This document shows, in pieces, positions 1 through 9,527 of a stretch of DNA of 64,000 nucleotides. The stretch is taken from NCBI RefSeq assembly GCF_014337155.1, contig NZ_CP060632.1:1247001-1311000 (forward strand), given 5' to 3'. Every line of letters begins with the position of its first letter. Position 1 is the first letter of the stretch. The position numbers and the translations under genes were made by a program. This DNA is from Wujia chipingensis. Its GTDB lineage: Bacteria > Bacillota > Clostridia > Lachnospirales > Lachnospiraceae. The notes under the pieces were generated by a model. That model made no database searches. It saw only the letters and a program-made list of their open reading frames with translations, and was not told where the DNA came from.

Positions 1-1300
1 AGTAGAGAATATTTATGCGAATACATATTTGCAGAAGATAACACCTAAGTGGAATGAGAATTTCACGAATGAAGCAATGAATGTTACAGATATGCCTAAG
101 CAGGAAGATTTCTACGAGCATTATCTTAGAGGCTATGATGGAAAGCAGAGAGTCATTGTTATTATTTCAGATGCTTTTCGGTATGAGTGTGCAAAAGAAC
201 TTTTCGGTAGATTGGAATTGGATGAGAAGTGTACACCGAAGATGGAGTGTATGCTTAGCTGCTTGCCTTCTGTTACGTCAGTTGGAATGGCAAGTCTGCT
301 TCCACACAAAGAGATGCAGGTGGATGGCAACTTGAATGTGACTGTTGATGGACGGGCATGTGTGAGTATGGAGCAGAGAGATAAGATTCTGAAATCATAT
401 AATGAAAATAATGTGGCTTTGTCATTTGATGAAGTGGCAAATGCTAATCAAGCACGAATCAGAGAGTTGGTTCAGGGCAAGAATATCGTGTACATCTATC
501 ACAATCAGGTGGATGCAAGAGGAGACAAGCCTGCAAGTGAGAATGAGGTATTCAATGCTTGTGAGGAAGCAATAGAAGAGATACATAAGTTGGTAAAGAA
601 ACTCACTGGTTATGTATCTGCGCCGAAGTTTTTCATTACTGCGGATCATGGCTTCTTATATAAGAGAGACAGATTGCAGGAGTTTGATAAGGTAACATAT
701 CCAAAGGATAAGTGTCTTTATACAAACAAAAGATTCCTGATTACGGAAGATGCAGTAAATGTGCAGGGAATCATGGCAAGAACAATGCCATATCTAAATA
801 AATTTTATGTGGATACGCCGGTTGGAGCAGATATATTCAAGGTTGCTGGAGGTGGGCAGAACTATGTGCATGGTGGTTCGTCGTTGCAGGAGATGATAGT
901 TCCTGTCATTGAGCTGACAACGAATACCAGAGGTGTGGCATACGATTATGTGGATGTTGTTCTGACATCTGTTACCCGTAAGGTGACGAATCTTATCACA
1001 TACTTTGATTTTATCCAGACAGAGAAAGTAACAGATACCATGAAAGCAAGAAGTATCGTGGCTTACTTTACTACGGAAGATGGCGAAAAGATTTCATTTG
1101 ATGTGCTTATGATTGCTAATAGCAGGGAAGATGCACCGGAGAAGAGAACTTTCCATGAGAAGTTCACTTTGAAGTCAAGAGAATATAAGTATGGAGACAA
1201 GTATTATCTTGTGTTGGCGGATGCTAATGACGAGAAGAATATCTTGCAACAGTATGAGTTTATGATTGATATTGCGTTTGTTGATGATTTTGGATTTTAA
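1..1300 (+). CDS. pglZ: BREX phosphatase-like protein PglZ, 5' truncated by window edge
   Basis: The reading frame is open to the left edge, so only the C-terminal ~430 residues are present. The alkaline-phosphatase-superfamily PglZ core is visible: a metal/nucleophile-region motif IISDAFRYE near the start, then YIYHNQVDARGD, then FITADHGFLY. PglZ is a core BREX (bacteriophage exclusion) protein and is needed for phage defence; its exact chemistry in BREX is not settled. The next genes are a kinase and brxL, so brxA, brxB, brxC and pglX are expected just left of the window (inference from known BREX order). A TTG at position 29 lies inside the gene and is not its start. Identification is by motif and context. 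Confidence 0.9.
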   Translation, partial: VENIYANTYLQKITPKWNENFTNEAMNVTDMPKQEDFYEHYLRGYDGKQRVIVIISDAFRYECAKELFGRLELDEKCTPKMECMLSCLPSVTSVGMASLLPHKEMQVDGNLNVTVDGRACVSMEQRDKILKSYNENNVALSFDEVANANQARIRELVQGKNIVYIYHNQVDARGDKPASENEVFNACEEAIEEIHKLVKKLTGYVSAPKFFITADHGFLYKRDRLQEFDKVTYPKDKCLYTNKRFLITEDAVNVQGIMARTMPYLNKFYVDTPVGADIFKVAGGGQNYVHGGSSLQEMIVPVIELTTNTRGVAYDYVDVVLTSVTRKVTNLITYFDFIQTEKVTDTMKARSIVAYFTTEDGEKISFDVLMIANSREDAPEKRTFHEKFTLKSREYKYGDKYYLVLADANDEKNILQQYEFMIDIAFVDDFGF

Positions 1301-1314
1301 TAGGAGTGATTAAT

Positions 1315-2571
1315 GTGACTACAAACAAAATACTTTTTTTAAGAAACTTGAATGATGAAGAACCGGAAAACTGGCAAAAATTTTGGAAAAGTTTTAATGC
1401 TTGGTTTGGATCAGATGCATTGAATAAAAATTTCATTAAGGATGAATACATATATTACAATAGTGGCTGGAATGGTGGAACATATGAATTAAATATTGAT
1501 ATGGAGCAGGAATATAACATTGAATATGGAGAGTCATATTCAGGTTTTAATATGTATGTAGATTATGAAAGTATTAAAAAGTTTGTAGAGATTGCATTTA
1601 GTAGATGGATAAAAAAAGAACAGCGATATGCATATACGATTAAGGTAAATGAACTTTTAAAAAAATTTGATTTGTCTTATAGGCTGAATCAAGGGAAATT
1701 AGCAAGAATAGGAGATCAGGATTTAGAATCGATTTCTAAAGTTAATGATATTAAATTGAATAAAGGTGATAGAGTATATTCTGCGTTTGAGACGTATACA
1801 ATCAGTGAATTTATTGCTCAAGGAGGTAATGGTAAGGTATATAAAGCAGAGGATTCTAGAAATAGAATAATAGCAATTAAAGTAGTATTGAGGGAACAGG
1901 GGAGTAAACTTGCAAGATTTAGTAATGAGATTAATTTTTGTGAAAGAAACCAAAATAAAAACATTATTGAAATCTATGATCATGGGACCATAGGTAATAA
2001 TATGATCTTTTATGTTATGCCGTTAGCAAAAGAAACATTAAGAGATAGAATTAAAAAGCACATACAACATAGTGATGCAGAAGAGATATTTATTAATATT
2101 TTGTATGGTCTTAAGTATGCACATGAGAAGGGTGCCTATCATAGAGATATTAAGCCTGAGAACATTTTATTTTTAGATGAAACTAATAATGCTGTTATAG
2201 CGGATTTTGGGATAGCTCATTTTTGTGAAGAAGATATTATTGCAAGTGTGAAAACAAAGGCATCCGATAGAATGGCAAATTTTCAATATGCAGCACCAGA
2301 GCAGAGAATAAAGGGAAATGCAAAAAATGTGGACGGAAGAGCTGATGTTTATGCTGCTGGACTTATTCTAGTAGAGATGTTTACAGGTGAATTGGTAGGA
2401 GCTGGTAATTACACGAAGATATCAAAAGTGGCACCAGAATATAAATATTTAGATGATGTGTTTAATGAACTTTTTTGTCAAAATCCAAATGACAGATTGT
2501 ATCCAGTTGACGCAATAATAGAAAAAATCAATAGTTACAGGTCAAAGGAGAATAGTGATGGATCAAATTAA
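1315..2571 (+). CDS. BREX-associated Ser/Thr protein kinase
   Basis: This is a eukaryotic-type (Hanks) Ser/Thr kinase of about 418 residues. The kinase domain fills the C-terminal ~250 residues: glycine loop GGNGKVYKAED near residue 170, VAIK-type lysine in IIAIKVV, catalytic loop HRDIKPENILF near 276, and DFG in ADFGIAHF near 297, followed by APEQR. All catalytic residues are present. The N-terminal ~150 residues match nothing I recognise. A GTG at 1315 has a TAGGAG ribosome-binding site 8 nt upstream; an in-frame GTG at 1306 is too close to it. The gene follows pglZ by a few bases and overlaps brxL, so it is part of the BREX transcript. It is visibly more AT-rich than pglZ or brxL. Kinases (PglW) are typical of type 2 BREX/Pgl systems, not of the pglZ-brxL arrangement seen here. 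Confidence 0.88.
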   Translation: MTTNKILFLRNLNDEEPENWQKFWKSFNAWFGSDALNKNFIKDEYIYYNSGWNGGTYELNIDMEQEYNIEYGESYSGFNMYVDYESIKKFVEIAFSRWIKKEQRYAYTIKVNELLKKFDLSYRLNQGKLARIGDQDLESISKVNDIKLNKGDRVYSAFETYTISEFIAQGGNGKVYKAEDSRNRIIAIKVVLREQGSKLARFSNEINFCERNQNKNIIEIYDHGTIGNNMIFYVMPLAKETLRDRIKKHIQHSDAEEIFINILYGLKYAHEKGAYHRDIKPENILFLDETNNAVIADFGIAHFCEEDIIASVKTKASDRMANFQYAAPEQRIKGNAKNVDGRADVYAAGLILVEMFTGELVGAGNYTKISKVAPEYKYLDDVFNELFCQNPNDRLYPVDAIIEKINSYRSKENSDGSN

Positions 2572-4639
2572 TGAATATAATAATATATCAGAAACAGACG
2601 ATAGACGAGAAATCATAAAGCAAAAACTCCGTCAGTATTATGATGGTCGCATTGTCCGCAAGGATTTAACTAAATCAATCCGAGAAGGAGCAAATGTTCC
2701 GGTATATGTACTGGAATATCTTCTCGGTCAGTATTGTAATTCTGATGATCCAGAGATTATTGATGAGGGAGTAGACAATGTGAAGCGTATTCTGCGTGAT
2801 AACTATGTCCGCCCGGATGAAGCACAGAAGATATTGTCCCTTCTTCGAGAGAGAGGAAGCTATACGGTAATTGACAGGATTACAGTAGTCCTTAATACAA
2901 AGGAAGATCGATACGAGGCAACATTCTCTAATTTGGGAATTAAGAATATCCCTATCAGTGCTGATTATGTAAAAGATTATGATCGCCTGCTTTGTGGTGG
3001 CATTTGGTGTATTCTCCAGCTTGACTATGAGTTTATCGAGGAAGATAAGAAGAATACACAACCCATTCGTATCAGAAAGTTGACACCGATTCAGATGCCA
3101 CATGTGGATATGGATGAGGTAAAGAATGGTCGTAAGGCATTTACAAAGGAAGAGTGGATGGATATTCTGCTTCGTTCCACTGGTATGGAGCCGGACAAGC
3201 TTTCTGACAGAGCAAAATGGTTATTGATTGCCCGTATGATTCCACTTGTTGAGAATAATTTTAATATGTGTGAATTAGGTCCTCGTTCTACAGGTAAATC
3301 ATACATATATGAGCAGATTTCACCAAACAGTATCCTTGTTGCCGGAGGACAGACAACTGTTGCAAATCTGTTTTATAACATGTCTAACAATACAGTAGGT
3401 CTTGTCGGAATGTGGGATGTTGTAGCATTTGATGAGGTTGCAGGTATTAAGTTTAAGGATAAAGATGGCATACAGATTATGAAAGGATACATGGCATCCG
3501 GTGCATTTTCCCGTGGTAAGGCAGAAATACAGGCAAAGGCATCTATGGTATTTGTGGGAAATATTAATCAGAGTGTTGAGACTTTACAGAAGACATCAAG
3601 TCTGTTTGATCCATTTCCTTCTGAAATGGGTACGGATACGGCTTTCCTTGATCGTTTCCATGCATATATACCTGGATGGGAGATTCCTAAGTATAGACCG
3701 GATTCGTTTACAAATGATTATGGATTTATCACAGATTATCTGTCCGAGTTTATGCGTGAGCTTCGTAAGGATAATTACAGCAATATAGCAGAGAAGTATT
3801 TCAAATTAGGAAATAACTTAAACCAAAGAGATGCAATCGCTGTTCGTAAGCTGATTTCCGGATTTATCAAATTGATTTATCCAGATGGAGAAGTCAACAA
3901 GGATGAAGTTGCAGAGATTATGGATATTTCACTTGAACTTCGTAGACGAGTAAAAGAGCAGCTTAAGAAGATTGGTGGAATGGAGTTCTATGATGTGAAC
4001 TTCTCATACATAGACAATGATAGTTTTGATGAGCATTTTGTAACTGTACCGGAGCAGGGCGGCGGAAAGATGATTCCTGAAGGTATGGGCAAACCGGGAT
4101 GCTTATATACAGTATCAAAGTCAAAGACTGGAATGATAGGCTGTTATCGTCTGGAAACACAGATGATGCCTGGAAATGGAAAATTGACTTGCACAGGTAT
4201 TGGATCAGGAAAAGAGCCGAAGGAGGCAACCAATACAGCATTTAATTATCTGAAAGCTAATTGTAATGCAATATCTGGAAATATCAGTACGACAACTAAG
4301 GACTATATCATCAATTATCAGGATATGCAGGGTATTGGAATGACTGGTAATCTTGCTTTGCCTACGCTGATTGCTATTTCATCGGCAGCACTCAGTAAGC
4401 CTCCAATCAGCAGTCTTGCGGTACTTGGTGAAATTAGTATCGGTGGAACACTTATTAAGGTAGAAGAATTGGCAAGTACAATGCAAGTGTGTCTGGATAG
4501 TGGCGCTAAGAAAGTACTTCTTCCAATCACATCGGCAGCAGATCTTGGCACGGTACCATCTGACTTAGTTGGAGCGTTCAGTCTGATATTTTATTCATCT
4601 CCGGAAGAAGCAGTATTTAAGGCACTGGGAGTTGAATAA
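2558..4639 (+). CDS. brxL: BREX Lon-like protein BrxL
   Basis: The protein is about 693 residues, the usual BrxL length. An AAA+ ATPase core has a Walker A-like GPRSTGKS near residue 240, a Walker B-like VVAFDEVAG, and a sensor-type VFVGNIN. The C-terminal ~170 residues form a Lon-protease-like domain, including ISSAALSKPP and LAVLGEISIGG. BrxL is the Lon-like component of type 1 BREX and is required for defence in many systems. The ATG at 2558 sits 7 nt after AAAGGAG and is preferred over a GTG at 2555. It overlaps the kinase gene by 14 nt, which implies translational coupling. Confidence 0.93.
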   Translation: MDQINEYNNISETDDRREIIKQKLRQYYDGRIVRKDLTKSIREGANVPVYVLEYLLGQYCNSDDPEIIDEGVDNVKRILRDNYVRPDEAQKILSLLRERGSYTVIDRITVVLNTKEDRYEATFSNLGIKNIPISADYVKDYDRLLCGGIWCILQLDYEFIEEDKKNTQPIRIRKLTPIQMPHVDMDEVKNGRKAFTKEEWMDILLRSTGMEPDKLSDRAKWLLIARMIPLVENNFNMCELGPRSTGKSYIYEQISPNSILVAGGQTTVANLFYNMSNNTVGLVGMWDVVAFDEVAGIKFKDKDGIQIMKGYMASGAFSRGKAEIQAKASMVFVGNINQSVETLQKTSSLFDPFPSEMGTDTAFLDRFHAYIPGWEIPKYRPDSFTNDYGFITDYLSEFMRELRKDNYSNIAEKYFKLGNNLNQRDAIAVRKLISGFIKLIYPDGEVNKDEVAEIMDISLELRRRVKEQLKKIGGMEFYDVNFSYIDNDSFDEHFVTVPEQGGGKMIPEGMGKPGCLYTVSKSKTGMIGCYRLETQMMPGNGKLTCTGIGSGKEPKEATNTAFNYLKANCNAISGNISTTTKDYIINYQDMQGIGMTGNLALPTLIAISSAALSKPPISSLAVLGEISIGGTLIKVEELASTMQVCLDSGAKKVLLPITSAADLGTVPSDLVGAFSLIFYSSPEEAVFKALGVE

Positions 4640-4641
4640 TT

Positions 4642-4913
4642 ATGAACCTTGAAGAATGGACTTGTGCTGTGAAAATTGCGGGAAGAAAGAAGCGTAAAAA
4701 TTCAAGAAGTGACAGATATATGATTTAAATTTCGAAAACGCTGATTATGGAATTTGCAATAAAGAAATCGGAAACAATGTTTACGATTTTTGAAGAAGAA
4801 CATCCATTTATAGTGATATGGTTCCATTGCTTGCAACTAATAAGGATAGAGAAAGAAGAGGAGAAATTGCTTGCTTTATTGAAAGACATGTAGGATTGAG
4901 CATAGCAGATTAA
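4642..4913 (+). pseudogene. Degraded gene remnant between brxL and the helicase gene
   Basis: This stretch has no intact gene but reads as coding in shifting frames. One frame from ATG 4642 runs 28 codons to a stop at 4726. Another frame then reads YDLNFENADYGICNKEIG to a stop near 4790. A third, from about 4809, ends with RRGEIACFIERHVGLSIAD and a stop near 4913. The pieces follow each other in order, which suggests one small gene broken by frameshifts. I do not recognise the family. Random open triplets are the alternative, so confidence is low. Confidence 0.35.
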
Positions 4914-4939
4914 ATATGGGTAAAGATAGGGGGGATTTC

Positions 4940-7900
4940 ATGAATCCATCATATGAGAAAAGTACATTCAAAATACATTTACCATCATATCTAGAATTTG
5001 ATGATCATGTGCAAATTTCATTTAAATTTGAGTATAAAAAGGGACAAACTGATAAAATAATTTATTCGAAAGCAATACTATCAGATAGATTTGGAGTTGA
5101 ACACTCTGACGAGGGGCACGAGCATTATTTTGATGTTACAAAGAAAATGGCGCAATCCATGAATATTTCGATACATCAGGATAAGAAGAGAATCTGGATG
5201 AAGAATTCGAGATTGCAGCTTATGTTTTTGTCTGAAACAGGTGAAATAACGAACGTGGTGTTTGCTTTTGGAAGTGATTCGAAGGGGAAACTTTTAGATG
5301 TAAATTACGACACGATGCGAAAAGAAGACGAAGAAGTTTTTATAAAAGCCGTTTCTGATAGATTAAGTATTGTAAAGCAAAAAAGTCTGGATATGGATGG
5401 TGACAAATTATCCGAAGATGCAAAGAATATAGACAATGATAATATTCGTGTAGAAGATATTCCGGAGATGGATACATACCTGAAAGCATTGAATGCAGAA
5501 AAATTGTATTTGATGCATGAGGGCGGACGGAAATATAAGGTCACAAATGGTAAATTGGTTTCAAAAGCGAAAGGTATATTCTCATACATTTTTGATCTTG
5601 AAACAGAGTTACATATTTCGGATGATGCGCCAATTGACATATCAACCGGTTTGTTTCGGGCTAGCGGAACTGTATTAATGTGTGAGGATTTTCAGATTAT
5701 AGTACAGTTGAAATCAAATATAGGTGAGCGGATCGGAAATGCATTGATACGTGTTGAACCATGGAAACTTTTGGAGGCATTGCAGGAAAAACTCAGGGCA
5801 GGGATAAGTCTTGGGAAAAATAAGATGGCCTCTCGTATCATGAAAGATGGACCTAAATTGGCGACAAAAGAATCAGGCAAACAAATTCCGAAAGGACATG
5901 ATGCAGTTATCGAAAAGGCTATGTCGGAACCGATATGTGTTGTTTGGGGACCACCAGGAACAGGAAAAACGCATACGATGGCAGAACTGGCTATTAATTC
6001 TATAAATGCAGGAAAAACTGTACTGATTGTATCACATAGCAATGTTTCAGTGGATGGTGTAGCAAAGAAGATAGATGAACTGCTGAGGAAAAACAATCAA
6101 ACCGCAGCATTAAAAGCAGGGAAGATTCTTCGATATGGATATGTACGAGATGAAGAATTGAATAAAAACCCTTATGTGAATTCTTTTTACTATACTGTTA
6201 CAAAAAATCCGGTATTAAATGAGAAGTTGGATAAATTGCAAGCTGAATATGACAAGCTGAAGCATACAAAAGGATTGGATAATCCGCGTGTGATTGAAAT
6301 CAGAGAAGATATTGGAAAGATTCGGTCTGCCATTAGAGAACAGGAACAGCATTATGTAAGCGAGGCTTCTGTTGTTGCAACAACTATTTCAAAAATTGTG
6401 ATTGATGGCATCTTTGATAATAAAAAATATGATGTTGTTATGTTCGATGAGGTGAGTATGGCGTATGTTCTGCAGGTTGTTTGTGCGGTAACATTCGCAA
6501 GAGAGCATTTTATCTGTGTTGGTGATTTTATGCAGCTGGCTCCAATTGCTCAGTCGGAGAAGAAAGATATTTTGTGTCAGGACATATTTGCCTATTTAGG
6601 GATTAACAGAAGTGGACATGTATATTATCATCCGTGGCTCGTAATGCTGAATGAGCAGAGACGTATGCATCCTCAAATTGCAGGTTTTTCAAATCAATAT
6701 GTATATGGTGGTATGCTTTTGAATCATCCAGATACAAGGACGAACCGTAATGAAATAGTAAATGCAGAATTATTTAGCAAACAGGCAATTAACCTGATTG
6801 ATTTATCTGGATGTTATTGTGCGGCATCAAAGAATGCAGATAATTCAAGATTTAATATTTTAAGTGCAATGATTTCGTTTGCAATAGCGGTAAAGACAGA
6901 GAAAAATGTTGAAACTGTAAGTATTATTACCCCATATGCGGCACAGACTCGACTTGTCCGTGCGATGGAACTGGATTATAGAGAACATAATGATACACAG
7001 ATCAGATGTGCGACAGTTCATCAGTTTCAGGGATCAGAGAGTGACGTTGTTATTTTTGATGCAGTAGAAAGTTATCCATCGAGAAAGCCAGGATGGTTGA
7101 TGGGAAAAGATTTTAATTCTATAAAACGGCTTATCAATGTTGCGGTAACTAGAGCAAAGGGAAAATTGGTGACAGTTGCCAATTCAAAGTTTTGGAGCAA
7201 TAACTATGAAAATACGACGCATTTATTTTATCGTTTAATATCTTATTTGAAGGATAAGGGGAATACAGTTCGTCATGAGAAAGATAGAACGCTTGAAGCA
7301 TTGGTTGATGAATTATCTTTGAAGGGTGGACCGACATTTTATTTGAATGCGAATGTATATATGGATATTTTTTTGAAAGATATCAGAAGCGCACGAGGTA
7401 AGATTGTGATTTCACTTCCGTGTGGTAAGTTGAATCCAGAGTCTGAAAGCGTAATATGTCAGTTGCTTGCAGAAAAGAAACAACAGGGAATACAGGTGTT
7501 GATTAAGTGTAATGATTATGCCGCTTTGCCAGACGCATGGAAAAAATATACATGGGGAACAAACAATGCAGTTTTTCCTCTAGTAATGATTGATGAAAAA
7601 ATCACTTGGTATGGTGTGCCAGATGCTTCATGGAAATTTAAAGACGGAGCAGATGAATATAATACAGTATGTCCAATTGTGTGCAGATTAGATGGAAAAC
7701 ACACTGCTGAATTAATTCGTTCGTTGTCTGATTTGGAGTACAGGGAAACAGACAAAGGTAAAAAGCAATTATTACCGCGTCCGGAAACGCCAACAGATGA
7801 TCCGAATGGAACGGGAGGATTATCAGAATATGTTTCAAAAAATATAAAATGTCCAGATTGTAAGAAGCCTTTGAGAATGACGAAGGGAAAAAGCGGAAAG

Positions 7901-8086
7901 ACCATATTATGGTGTAAAGAATGCAAAAAGATACATCTGCTTAAGCCTGATGATATAAACCATTATATGTTAATAAAACATGTTAAGTGTCCAATTCATA
8001 AGTGCGATATGACAGCGAAAGTTGGTAAGTATGGTCTATATATAAAATGTGACGCAGGGCATAATATGAAGCCAGAGGAAATATAA
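4940..8086 (+). CDS. Superfamily 1 helicase with C-terminal zinc ribbons, BREX-linked
   Basis: A large protein of about 1048 residues. The SF1 (Upf1-like) helicase motifs are all visible: Walker A GPPGTGKTHT near residue 337, motif II VMFDEVS near 501, motif III GDFMQLAPIAQ, motif IV LNEQRRMHPQI, motif V TVHQFQGSE near 695, and motif VI NVAVTRAKGK. The region after ~790 looks like a phospholipase-D-type fold by pattern (GKIVISLPCG, then IQVLIKCN), but I see no clear HKD motif. The end carries two Cys-rich ribbons: CPDC/CKEC near 971-995 and CPIHKCD/C-x-GH, like topoisomerase zinc ribbons. The N-terminal 330 residues are unrecognised. The ATG at 4940 follows an AGGGGGG ribosome-binding site, favoured over an ATG at 4916. 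Helicases of this type commonly accompany BREX; the exact role here is inferred. Confidence 0.85.
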   Translation: MNPSYEKSTFKIHLPSYLEFDDHVQISFKFEYKKGQTDKIIYSKAILSDRFGVEHSDEGHEHYFDVTKKMAQSMNISIHQDKKRIWMKNSRLQLMFLSETGEITNVVFAFGSDSKGKLLDVNYDTMRKEDEEVFIKAVSDRLSIVKQKSLDMDGDKLSEDAKNIDNDNIRVEDIPEMDTYLKALNAEKLYLMHEGGRKYKVTNGKLVSKAKGIFSYIFDLETELHISDDAPIDISTGLFRASGTVLMCEDFQIIVQLKSNIGERIGNALIRVEPWKLLEALQEKLRAGISLGKNKMASRIMKDGPKLATKESGKQIPKGHDAVIEKAMSEPICVVWGPPGTGKTHTMAELAINSINAGKTVLIVSHSNVSVDGVAKKIDELLRKNNQTAALKAGKILRYGYVRDEELNKNPYVNSFYYTVTKNPVLNEKLDKLQAEYDKLKHTKGLDNPRVIEIREDIGKIRSAIREQEQHYVSEASVVATTISKIVIDGIFDNKKYDVVMFDEVSMAYVLQVVCAVTFAREHFICVGDFMQLAPIAQSEKKDILCQDIFAYLGINRSGHVYYHPWLVMLNEQRRMHPQIAGFSNQYVYGGMLLNHPDTRTNRNEIVNAELFSKQAINLIDLSGCYCAASKNADNSRFNILSAMISFAIAVKTEKNVETVSIITPYAAQTRLVRAMELDYREHNDTQIRCATVHQFQGSESDVVIFDAVESYPSRKPGWLMGKDFNSIKRLINVAVTRAKGKLVTVANSKFWSNNYENTTHLFYRLISYLKDKGNTVRHEKDRTLEALVDELSLKGGPTFYLNANVYMDIFLKDIRSARGKIVISLPCGKLNPESESVICQLLAEKKQQGIQVLIKCNDYAALPDAWKKYTWGTNNAVFPLVMIDEKITWYGVPDASWKFKDGADEYNTVCPIVCRLDGKHTAELIRSLSDLEYRETDKGKKQLLPRPETPTDDPNGTGGLSEYVSKNIKCPDCKKPLRMTKGKSGKTILWCKECKKIHLLKPDDINHYMLIKHVKCPIHKCDMTAKVGKYGLYIKCDAGHNMKPEEI

Positions 8087-8237
8087 AATCAAAATCTAAG
8101 CGAAGAAAAATTATGGAAAAACAGGCATGATTTCATGTCGCTGAAATGATGAAAGTTATATATGTGGCATATTTATTGCAGGCAAGTTTGGTTTTGGAGA
8201 TGGTATTTTTCAAATTCAGAGAAGGAAAGGAAAAATT

Positions 8238-8888
8238 GTGATTACAAAAGAAATAGAAAATCTTTATAACGATTACCTAAGCCAATCCGATTCGCGTTGG
8301 GAGTATGGAAACCGTATTCTTTATCGTATGTGCAAAGAAGAACCGAAGCATAAAGAAATAGATGTCATTGTGGGAAAGGTTTGGCTCATTGGCAGAAGTT
8401 ATGCTGCAGCTATTGAGAGACGAAAGAATGCAGTAGATGACAATGATGACTTTTATTACGATGTTGTTGCCTCGAAAATGTTGGAGATTGGATCAGAGCT
8501 AGATGATCGGATTACAAGATTACAAGAGAGTACAGGACATATAGTAGATGATGTTAAAGAGATTCTAAGCACGCATAAGTTTTTGACGGATACTTTCGGT
8601 AAAATGACTGGATTAAAAAAGAGATCCCTTGCATCAAAGTATTTGCATTTTCATTGTCCGGAGAAATTTTTCATTTATGACAGTCGAGCCATAAAGAGTA
8701 TTGGAAAACTGGTGAAGATACCAGATAAGAAATTTTTGGTGAATGTGTCTGACTATGATCACGAGTATGGGTACTTTGTATGTCGGATGCTTGAGCTTCA
8801 GGAGTATCTGTATGAAAAATTAGGAACATACGAAATGCCCCGCTCAATTGATAGTTTTCTGCTATGGACATTGAGAAAGAAAAAGTAA
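8238..8888 (+). CDS. Unknown protein, resembles 8-oxoguanine glycosylase (OGG)-fold proteins of defence loci
   Basis: A 216-residue soluble protein starting at GTG 8238 after GGAAAGG. The segment SLASKYLHFHCPEKFFIYD near residues 130-150 resembles the helical (S/A)-x-x-SK-x-LHF-x-x-P-x-x-F-x-IYDS signature I associate with OGG-fold proteins in prokaryotic defence neighbourhoods. That match is from memory and unverified. No other catalytic motif is evident. It lies 150 nt after the helicase gene and 10 nt before the GIY-YIG gene, so it is probably co-transcribed with both and part of the same island. Confidence 0.6.
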   Translation: MITKEIENLYNDYLSQSDSRWEYGNRILYRMCKEEPKHKEIDVIVGKVWLIGRSYAAAIERRKNAVDDNDDFYYDVVASKMLEIGSELDDRITRLQESTGHIVDDVKEILSTHKFLTDTFGKMTGLKKRSLASKYLHFHCPEKFFIYDSRAIKSIGKLVKIPDKKFLVNVSDYDHEYGYFVCRMLELQEYLYEKLGTYEMPRSIDSFLLWTLRKKK

Positions 8889-8898
8889 GGAGGTTCGT

Positions 8899-9495
8899 AT
8901 GGGATATATATACATTATGACAAATCCAGCATTGCGGGATATGGTAAAAATCGGCTATGCTACAGATGTAGAATTGCGAAGACAACAATTAAGTACGACA
9001 GCATTACCTTATGAATATGAGATATATGCAACATATGAAACACCAGGAAATCTTGAAGATAAAAAGCTTCATAAAATGATAGATAACTTAAATCCTGATT
9101 TACGAGTATCAAAAAATCGAGAATTTTTCATCATGTCACCAGAAGATGCGTTTGAATTATTAGAAGCAATTGCTGTAATTAGCGGGTCACAAGACAAACT
9201 AAGAAAAGTAAAGCTGACTGATGGAAGTAAGTCATATCAGGTTACAAGAAAACCTGCAATAGATTTCTATAAATGTGGCTTAAAAGATGGCGATGAGCTT
9301 GTGTGTACTGAAAATCCTCAAGTGGTTGCAATAATAAAAGGTGGACATAAGGTATTATATAACAACGAACTTACGTCACTTACTGCTATAATGAAAAAAA
9401 TTAAGGGATATAGTAATATTTCAGGACCATCTTATTTTACGTATAAAGGAGAACTTTTGACAGATATAGCAAAGAAAACACAATGGAAAGAATAA
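8899..9495 (+). CDS. GIY-YIG (T5orf172/MUG113-type) nuclease-domain protein
   Basis: A protein of 198 residues. Residues 1-95 carry a GIY-YIG nuclease fold of the T5orf172 type: GYIYIMTNPA at the start, then MVKIGYATDVELRRQQL, and REFFIMSPEDAFELL near the end of the domain. Residues ~110-198, with GLKDGDELV and GPSYFTYKGELL, resemble the RAMA or DUF4357 domains often attached to restriction and modification proteins (inference). The start ATG at 8899 has GGAGG 8 nt upstream. It follows the OGG-like gene by 10 nt. A DNA-cleaving or DNA-binding accessory role in the BREX island is plausible but not shown. Confidence 0.75.
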   Translation: MGYIYIMTNPALRDMVKIGYATDVELRRQQLSTTALPYEYEIYATYETPGNLEDKKLHKMIDNLNPDLRVSKNREFFIMSPEDAFELLEAIAVISGSQDKLRKVKLTDGSKSYQVTRKPAIDFYKCGLKDGDELVCTENPQVVAIIKGGHKVLYNNELTSLTAIMKKIKGYSNISGPSYFTYKGELLTDIAKKTQWKE

Positions 9496-9527
9496 TAACA
9501 CAAAAATAAAAACCAAAGGAGAACCCC

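Noticed and set aside
2675..3103. 142-codon minus-strand frame in brxL
   Set aside because: It is antisense to well-supported brxL coding sequence and has no protein motif.
8087..8237. Possible small gene between the helicase and the OGG-like gene
   Set aside because: Only short frames without a ribosome-binding site were found, so this is called intergenic.
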